A stretch of 64,000 bases of DNA, taken from Rhizophagus clarus. Lineage: Eukaryota; Glomeromycota; Glomeromycetes; Glomerales; Glomeraceae. The notes below the pieces were generated by a model. That model was given only the letters and a program-made list of their open reading frames with translations, was not told the DNA's origin and made no database searches. Below, one piece after another: positions 58,961 to 64,000 of this stretch. The stretch lies in the NCBI GenBank assembly GCA_015698045.1, contig BLAL01000178.1:496001-560000 (forward strand). Direction: 5' to 3'. The position numbers and the translations under genes are program-made. Every line of letters starts with the position of its first letter. Within the stretch, counting starts at the first letter, position 1.

Positions 58961-60024
58961 CAAACATTAAGACTTAAATGCTACGCATTTAGGAATTGAT
59001 GCAGTATTTGAAAAAGTAAAAGAACATTATTATTGGCCTCAAATGTTTGAAGATATTAGAAATTATATCAATACTTGCGATACATGCCAAAGAAGAGGAT
59101 CTCAACAAAGGGTAGAACCACTTATACCAATAAAAGTGAAAAGCCCATTTTATCGAATTGGTATTGATATTAAAGGACCACTTCCTAGGACAGAACAAGG
59201 AAACAGATATATAATAGTTGCAATGGACTATTTTACTAAATGGTCAGAAGCAAAAGCTATAAAAAATATTTGTGCTGAAACTGTTGCTAAATTTATTTAT
59301 AAAGAAATAATTTGTCGTCATGGTGTACCTCAAGAAATTTTATCTGATAGAGAAACTTCATTTATTAATCAAATAATAGATAAGTTATGTGAAAATTATC
59401 AAACAAAGCATAGACTAACATCACCTTATAGGCCACAAATAAATGGAATGGTAGAACGTTTCAATAGAACTTTAGGAGAGTGCATTGCTAAACTAGTTAA
59501 TTCTAAAAACAAAGAATGGGACCAGTTGGTAGATGCTATCCTATTTGCTTATAGAACAAAAAAACATAGTACAACAGGTTTTACGCCATTCTATTAAGTC
59601 TATAGACGACAAGCAACATTACCAATTGACTTAAAATTACCAAATATACAAGAAAAAGATGAACAAAATCCTCTTTTAGCAAGATTATATCAACTTATTG
59701 AAAATTTGGAAACTGATCGACAAGAAGTCATTGGTATTATTGATAAGTAACAACAAAAGCAGAAAGAACGACATGATCAATAAGGAATATCAGTTAAACT
59801 TAAAATAGGAGATAAAGTTTTAGTTGAACGAATATGGCTTAAAACTAATTTTTCAGCAAAATTAGAAGATAAATGGATAGGACCTTATTTTATTCATAAA
59901 GTTTTAGATAATAATGTCTATAAGTTACATACTATGGATAATAAACTAGTCAAAAATGTAGTACATGGAAATCATTTAAAACTTTATCAAAATCAAGTAT
60001 TAGAACCAATTGTACTTATACAAT
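58960..60024 (+). pseudogene. integrase, interrupted
   Basis: The HHCC zinc-binding region is visible as HLGIDAVFEKVKEHYYWPQM followed by NTCDTCQRRG. The catalytic core has GIDIKGPLPRT (first Asp), EILSDRETSFIN (second Asp) and PQINGMVERFNRTLGEC (Glu). The frame breaks at 59596 (TAA), with more stops near 59750 and 59780 in what should be Gln codons. The C-terminal domain continues as LKIGDKVLVERIW and WIGPYFIHKVLDNNVYKL to a stop at 60022-60024. No chromodomain is seen. The enzyme would insert element cDNA into the genome. Confidence 0.9.
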
Positions 60025-60037
60025 AATAATTATAATT

Positions 60038-61200
60038 TTATTGGAGACAATGTATTGGACACATTTTATTACATACAAGATGAGGTGAAGAATGGTCAGG
60101 ACTTGATACAGGTGAAGAAGTAGATGGTTTAAAAGGTAAAGGAGGAGATGATTGATGAGTTTGTTCTTGTTGCGGTTGTTGATGTTGAATGGGACATAAA
60201 GAAGATTTGTGAGGAGGTAGTGGTAATATTTGTTCAATAGGTAAAGAAGAAATAATTATAGTTAGTAATAAAGAAAGAGGAGAATCAGGAGGAGAAGAAG
60301 AAATAGAATCAGAAGAGAAAGAATCAGAAGGAGGAATAGGAATTAGTCTAGGAACTCGAGAAGTAGTATGATTTTTTCTGTTGCATTTTCTAGGAGGTGT
60401 ATTTACAACATATTTTGATTTTTCAGGAGAAGGAGGAGGAGGAACCCTAGGACGTAACTTTCTTTTTTCAGAACATGATTCAAATGTACTGGAAGTAGTC
60501 CCAGAATCAGAAAAAGCAACATCATTTAAAGGAAAATCTTCAAAATCAGAAAAATCTTCAACAAAAGGGAGAGTCTTAAAAGAAAGTTGTATTTGATTTA
60601 TTTCCCTATCTACAACATCAAGACGAGCAAGAAGAAAATTTCTTTCATTGCGAGCTAGAACTAAATGATGACACTAAAATTGGAAAACAAGTTAGAAAAA
60701 TTGGAAATTAAAAGAAAAGTATAATTAAAAAAAAAAAAAAAATTAATTTAATTAGCATACTTTTTCACACTCCTGGATTATTTCAATCCAATATTTCTTA
60801 AATCTCTCCAGATCACGTATTTTTTCATTCCTTAACTGTAAAAGTACAGGTAGGTTAGTGGTACATTGATAACTTTTTATTTAATAATAAAGGAAGGTGC
60901 TTAGCCTATCTTTTCTCTAAGATAAGCAGACCTTTATTAGCAACAATAGATTGCCTGAACAAGAGGATTTGGAGTGGCTATCAAATAGTCAAGTACAGTA
61001 ATTCCCTTAAATCTGAAACGTGACAAACCAAGTATTCCTCTATTATTGTAAAACAAAAAGAAATCAACACACCTGAGGTTCTAATGAAGTGTACATAAAA
61101 GGGTTATAATCTTTAAAAGCTTTAAGAAATTTGGAGAACTAGTATCCATGTAAGGTATCAGGGGTAGTAGTAGAGGAAGGAGATGACCTAATAATATCTT
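60038..61200 (-). CDS. antisense spliced ORF in the retrotransposon 3' region
   Basis: The last exon, complement(60038..60673), is open for 211 codons after an ACCAATTTTAG-type acceptor: CHHLVLARNERNFLLARLDV, LPFVEDFSDFEDFPLNDVAF, RVPPPPSPEKSKYVV, then Ser/Pro-rich SDSFSSDSISSSPPDSPL, ending CNKMCPIHCLQ and stop. The exon before it, complement(60761..60835), reads LRNEKIRDLERFKKYWIE and joins in frame. A third segment ending at 61073 (FLKAFKDYNPFMYTSLEPQ) also joins in frame but has an in-frame TAG at 61139-61141. No start is identified. The stop lies 14 bases from the integrase stop, on the opposite strand. Function unknown; antisense accessory ORFs are known in some retroelements. Confidence 0.6.
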
Positions 61201-61329
61201 GGGAAAAAACGACCAAAAAATTCCAAAATGATTTTTTGTTATAAGTTTGCAAGAAGAAAATGATAAAATTAGACGAGGATGCCATGTTGAAAAATTGTGA
61301 AGTTTTAAAATTAACAAAAAGTTAATGAA

Positions 61330-61760
61330 GTAAAAATAATTATCTCAGCCCTTTTTATAAAATTAAAAACGCGTAAAAAGAAAAATAGTCGTGTTGAAAG
61401 AAAATTACATTATTTCTTATGGACTTGTTCTAGAAATAGTAATTAGAATGGAGATGTAACAGTAATTATTATAAGCCAATTTGCAAAAGGAAGTTAATTA
61501 ATAAGGAGTATAGTAAATTAAAATTAGATTTCAATTAAATGGTAGTAAAAATGGTCTTATTTACTTAAATGGGAATAAAATAGAATGATAATTAAATTAG
61601 TGGACGCGTCTATCTTGTTACTTTAATTTGAAAAGCCTAATTTTAGAAAAATAATTTTGTACGATGATAATTAATTAGTATAACATACTGAAAATGATCG
61701 ACAAGAGTATTAGAAACTTATTTAAAGGAATAATAAGTAATAATTGAATTATATTTTCAA
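61330..61760. other. AT-rich spacer in the retrotransposon
   Basis: No gene or repeat that can be supported; may contain the promoter of the antisense transcript. Confidence 0.4.
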
Positions 61761-61764
61761 CAAA

Positions 61765-62160
61765 AATGGTAGAAAATTTTCAGCGAATTTGTGAAGATTT
61801 ATCAAATATTGGTTAAGTAAATATAGAACTTATGGATTCATCATACAATAAAACTATAGATGATAAGTCAAAATTTCTATTACATATAAATGTCTATTAA
61901 GAGCATAACAGTTAAAACAACAAAAAACAGCATTGACTTATGCTTTTTATTTGGGAAAATTAATTGAATCCTATCCAATTATTCAAAAATTAGTAAAAAA
62001 GGATATTTCTGACCATTATTATCAACTGCTATTCATACTTATTGTATCTTTGAAATTAATTCTTTTCAAATAATGGGAACATAGGAGATTACTCTTTCTA
62101 TGATTAGACGATTAATTTCTTAACAATATCACTCTTTAATTATTGAAATTTAGTTCACAG
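61765..62160 (+). pseudogene. decayed sense ORF before the 3' LTR
   Basis: Pieces in three frames read as protein in order: MVENFQRICEDLSNIG, NIELMDSSYNKTIDDKSKF, then TALTYAFYLGKLIESYPIIQ, KLVKKDISDHYYQ, then AIHTYCIFEINSFQIMGT and EITLSMIRRLIS. Several stops and two frameshifts separate them. The frame ends just before the polypurine tract. Likely an additional element ORF; family not recognised. Confidence 0.55.
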
Positions 62161-62170
62161 GGTTCACTCT

Positions 62171-62184
62171 AAAGGAGGGGGAAG
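62171..62184 (+). other. polypurine tract
   Basis: AAAGGAGGGGGAAG is a 14-base all-purine run directly before the presumed 3' LTR start, as expected for the plus-strand primer. Confidence 0.75.
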
Positions 62185-62805
62185 TATTAAAGTTAAAAAT
62201 TGCTTGATCATAATAGTTATAATAATCGCAATAATCATAATAGTCACAATAGTTATAATAGTCGTAATAGTTGTAATAGTTAGGACGATCATGATAGTTG
62301 TAATAATCATAATAATCATAATGATCATAATAATATGATCAATCTGATTAATATGATTAATATAATTTATTATATTTATTTGATTTATTTTATTTGTTAT
62401 ATTTATATTATATATTTTATTTATTATATTTATTTTATTTTTGTTATTATTATTTTATTATATATAATGATTGAATAAGTTGTAGGTAAAGTAGAGTCGT
62501 AGTAATTGGTTATTTAACTTTTATCTTTGTATTTTATTTCTTTAGTTATTACTAAGATTTTATCTGCAATAAAAGATAATTTCTTTGGGTTATTCTTGCC
62601 AACAAAAGAATCAATCCATTAACTAAAGTTATAACGTACTGTATTTCTTTATTTTTAATAAACTTTATTATTCTTATCTTATTTTATTATAAACGTTTGC
62701 CTTCAGAATTTATCATATCACGTGTTAAAGTTCTTACCAAAGTTAAACTCCTGTTATTTTGGGTATCGTGTAAAGTTTCAGTTCTTTACATTTGCCAAGA
62801 TAACA
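62185..62805 (+). repeat. 3' LTR
   Basis: The last 313 bases match the truncated 5' LTR and end in AAGATAACA. The first 300 bases have no partner in the window; they contain a CATAATAGT/CGTAATAGT microsatellite (62205-62340) and TTTATT repeats. The left border is set by the polypurine tract and is approximate. Confidence 0.75.
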
Positions 62806-63300
62806 GTATTAAGAAATTTTTTAGTTTACTTTCTTTATAGATTTTTCTTTTTAGAAATTTTTAATTCGTTTAATGTAGTTAAAAAATTTTATTGTCTTAT
62901 TTGTTGAATGCATTATCAAGTTATAAATTTTTTGTAAGAAGTTATCTAGGTGTCACCCTGGGTGGTATCAGTTTTTCTGCCACTCCTGTTACGTGATTTA
63001 AAATAAATTTTAATTGCCCAATCTTAATCAGTTAATTTTTAACTTTAATTTTTTTCATATAAAAAAAATTTTTTTCGCAAAGATAATCTTTAATAAATGA
63101 CAATTTAAACCAAAATTAAAAAGTATACTTATATCTGATATGATTTTAAAAAGAAACTTTAGTTATTGTATTCAGTACTTTTTTAGTTAATTATTTTATT
63201 AAATATATGTTACAAGTGAATTTAAATCTAAACGATTATTTATTTTTAACAGATTTAGTAATAAATGATATAAATAGGTAATCTAACAACAAACTACAAT
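62806..63300. other. AT-rich spacer, no gene seen
   Basis: No supported ORF, RNA gene or repeat. Confidence 0.5.
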
Positions 63301-63860
63301 GATAAAAAAGAAATAATTAGTAAAAGCGAAAGGAGATCAAAGGGGAAGCAAAAGAAGATGGAAAATAAGGAAGAGAATAACAAAAAAAAAAGGAGAGGTG
63401 GAAGAATAATGAGAAACGAAAAAAAAGGAAAGAGTTGATGTGAAATGAAAAAAAAAAGATATGAAATGAAAAAAAAGAATGATGTAAAACGAAAAAAAAG
63501 AATGATATGAGACGAAAAAAAAAGGATATAAAATGAAAAAAAAGGATGTTGTGGAATAAAAAAAAGGATGATGTGGAATGAAAAAAAGGATGTTGTAAAA
63601 TGAAAAAAAAGAATGATGCGAAATGAAAAAAAAAGAAGGAAGTGAAAAAAATGATGAGGAACAAAAAAAAAAAGGAGAAAATGATGAGGAAATGATGTGA
63701 AAAGAAAAAAAGGGGAAGTGATGATGAAAGAAAAAAGAAAATGTTATGAGGAAAGAAAAAAAGAAGAGGTGATGATAAAAAACAAAAAAAAGGGAATAAG
63801 AAATGAAAAAAAGGATAGGAAAGGAAAAGATGATAGAAACCAATAAGGGACGAATGATAA
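63301..63860. repeat. purine-rich tandem repeat
   Basis: Imperfect copies of GATGATGTGAAATGAAAAAAAA-like units run for 550 bases. The minus strand is therefore open as Phe/Ser-rich peptides in two frames, which are composition artefacts. It resembles the polypyrimidine leaders upstream of the two minus-strand exon-cassette arrays. Confidence 0.8.
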
Positions 63861-63864
63861 TGGA

Positions 63865-64000
63865 AAAACAAATCTGTGGTAAAATTTCTAACACCTTAGT
63901 CCTTCGCTCAAGATTATCTATTTTCATCAAAGATGAATTGACTACCCGGTCGACTAACTCTCATACTTTATTATATGGAGGTAAGACATTATCCTCTATT
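63865..64000 (-). pseudogene. decayed coding fragment at the window edge
   Basis: The minus strand reads EDNVLPPYNKV, TGA, ELVDRVVNSSLMKIDNLERR, TKVLEILPQIC. The stop would be CGA (Arg) with one transition. The composition is protein-like and continues beyond the window. No family recognised. Confidence 0.35.

Larger units (their letters stand above)
50341..62805 (+). mobile_element. Ty3-type LTR retrotransposon, decayed and interrupted
   Basis: Two LTR copies flank gag, protease, reverse transcriptase, RNase H and integrase in Ty3 order (integrase last). The shared LTR part is 50341-50652 and 62493-62805. The PBS begins TGGTGCGAGCTGG at 50656 and the PPT is at 62171-62184. Many nonsense codons and a few frameshifts show it is inactive. 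The 5' LTR lacks roughly its first 300 bases. The body is interrupted by a 2.7-kb insert and a 541-bp MITE. It has an added Nudix-like domain and an antisense ORF. LTR divergence is visible but modest. Confidence 0.9.

Noticed and set aside
60381-60596. Plus-strand Lys/Ser-rich ORF in the retrotransposon
   Set aside because: Shadow of the much longer antisense frame on the other strand.
63317-63930. Two long minus-strand Phe/Ser-rich frames
   Set aside because: Both frames are open only because the strand is almost all pyrimidine.

Overview
The window is AT-rich eukaryotic DNA. Genes are split by short GT-AG introns of about 60-110 bases, long A/T homopolymers are common, and mobile DNA is abundant. 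Gene content (nuclear-encoded mitochondrial proteins, U1-C, a Ysc84 protein, a fungal GST-like protein) together with CACTA and Ty3 elements fits a repeat-rich fungus, most likely an arbuscular mycorrhizal fungus of the Rhizophagus type. The organism is an inference. Exon models were built by hand from splice signals and reading-frame continuity.

Region 1 (1-16 kb): low-complexity DNA, a five-exon GST-like gene on the minus strand (2714-4133), then a tandem array of acyl-CoA ligase (4-coumarate-CoA-ligase-like) genes with shared flanks. Copy 1 (6007-8368) carries an 11-base frameshifting deletion, copy 2 (9247-11883) reads through as 11 exons and 535 residues, and copy 3 (about 12.9-13.66 kb) is a decayed relic. 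An unidentified minus-strand pseudogene follows.

Region 2 (16.8-22.9 kb): a compact island of conserved genes. These are a small basic protein, a Ysc84/SH3YL1 protein, an EngB-type mitochondrial GTPase, mitochondrial ribosomal protein bL33m (its start codon appears to be assembled by splicing), the complex I subunit NDUFB7, and the U1 snRNP protein U1-C. Three of the six act in mitochondria. EngB/bL33m and NDUFB7/U1-C are divergent pairs with short shared upstream regions.

Region 3 (22.9-47.8 kb): repeats. A CACTA-type element rich in a TTCGTATGGGATATCTGATAG-like satellite occurs twice: truncated at 26.56-29.5 kb, and complete at 32221-47791 with CACAGGTC termini and TTA target duplications. 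The complete copy is split by a nested 11,458-bp CACTA element (33140-44597) with CACTGGTCAAAATC termini and TAA target duplications. The nested element encodes a Tnp2-type transposase, a divergent accessory protein, a SANT-like protein and a captured fragment of ribosomal protein uL16 (RPL10). Between the two satellite-rich elements lies an array of about 16 repeats, each looking like a 41-base exon between splice sites.

Region 4 (47.9-64 kb): a 2.2-kb CACTAGTC-ended element holding a second exon-cassette array on the minus strand, then a Ty3-type LTR retrotransposon (50341-62805) with decayed gag, protease, RT, RNase H and integrase. Its polyprotein contains a Nudix-like domain just before the aspartic protease. 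Its 3' part carries an antisense open frame of more than 200 codons and a decayed sense ORF. It is interrupted by a 2.7-kb insert (with a third exon-cassette array) and a 541-bp MITE. Purine-rich repeats close the window.
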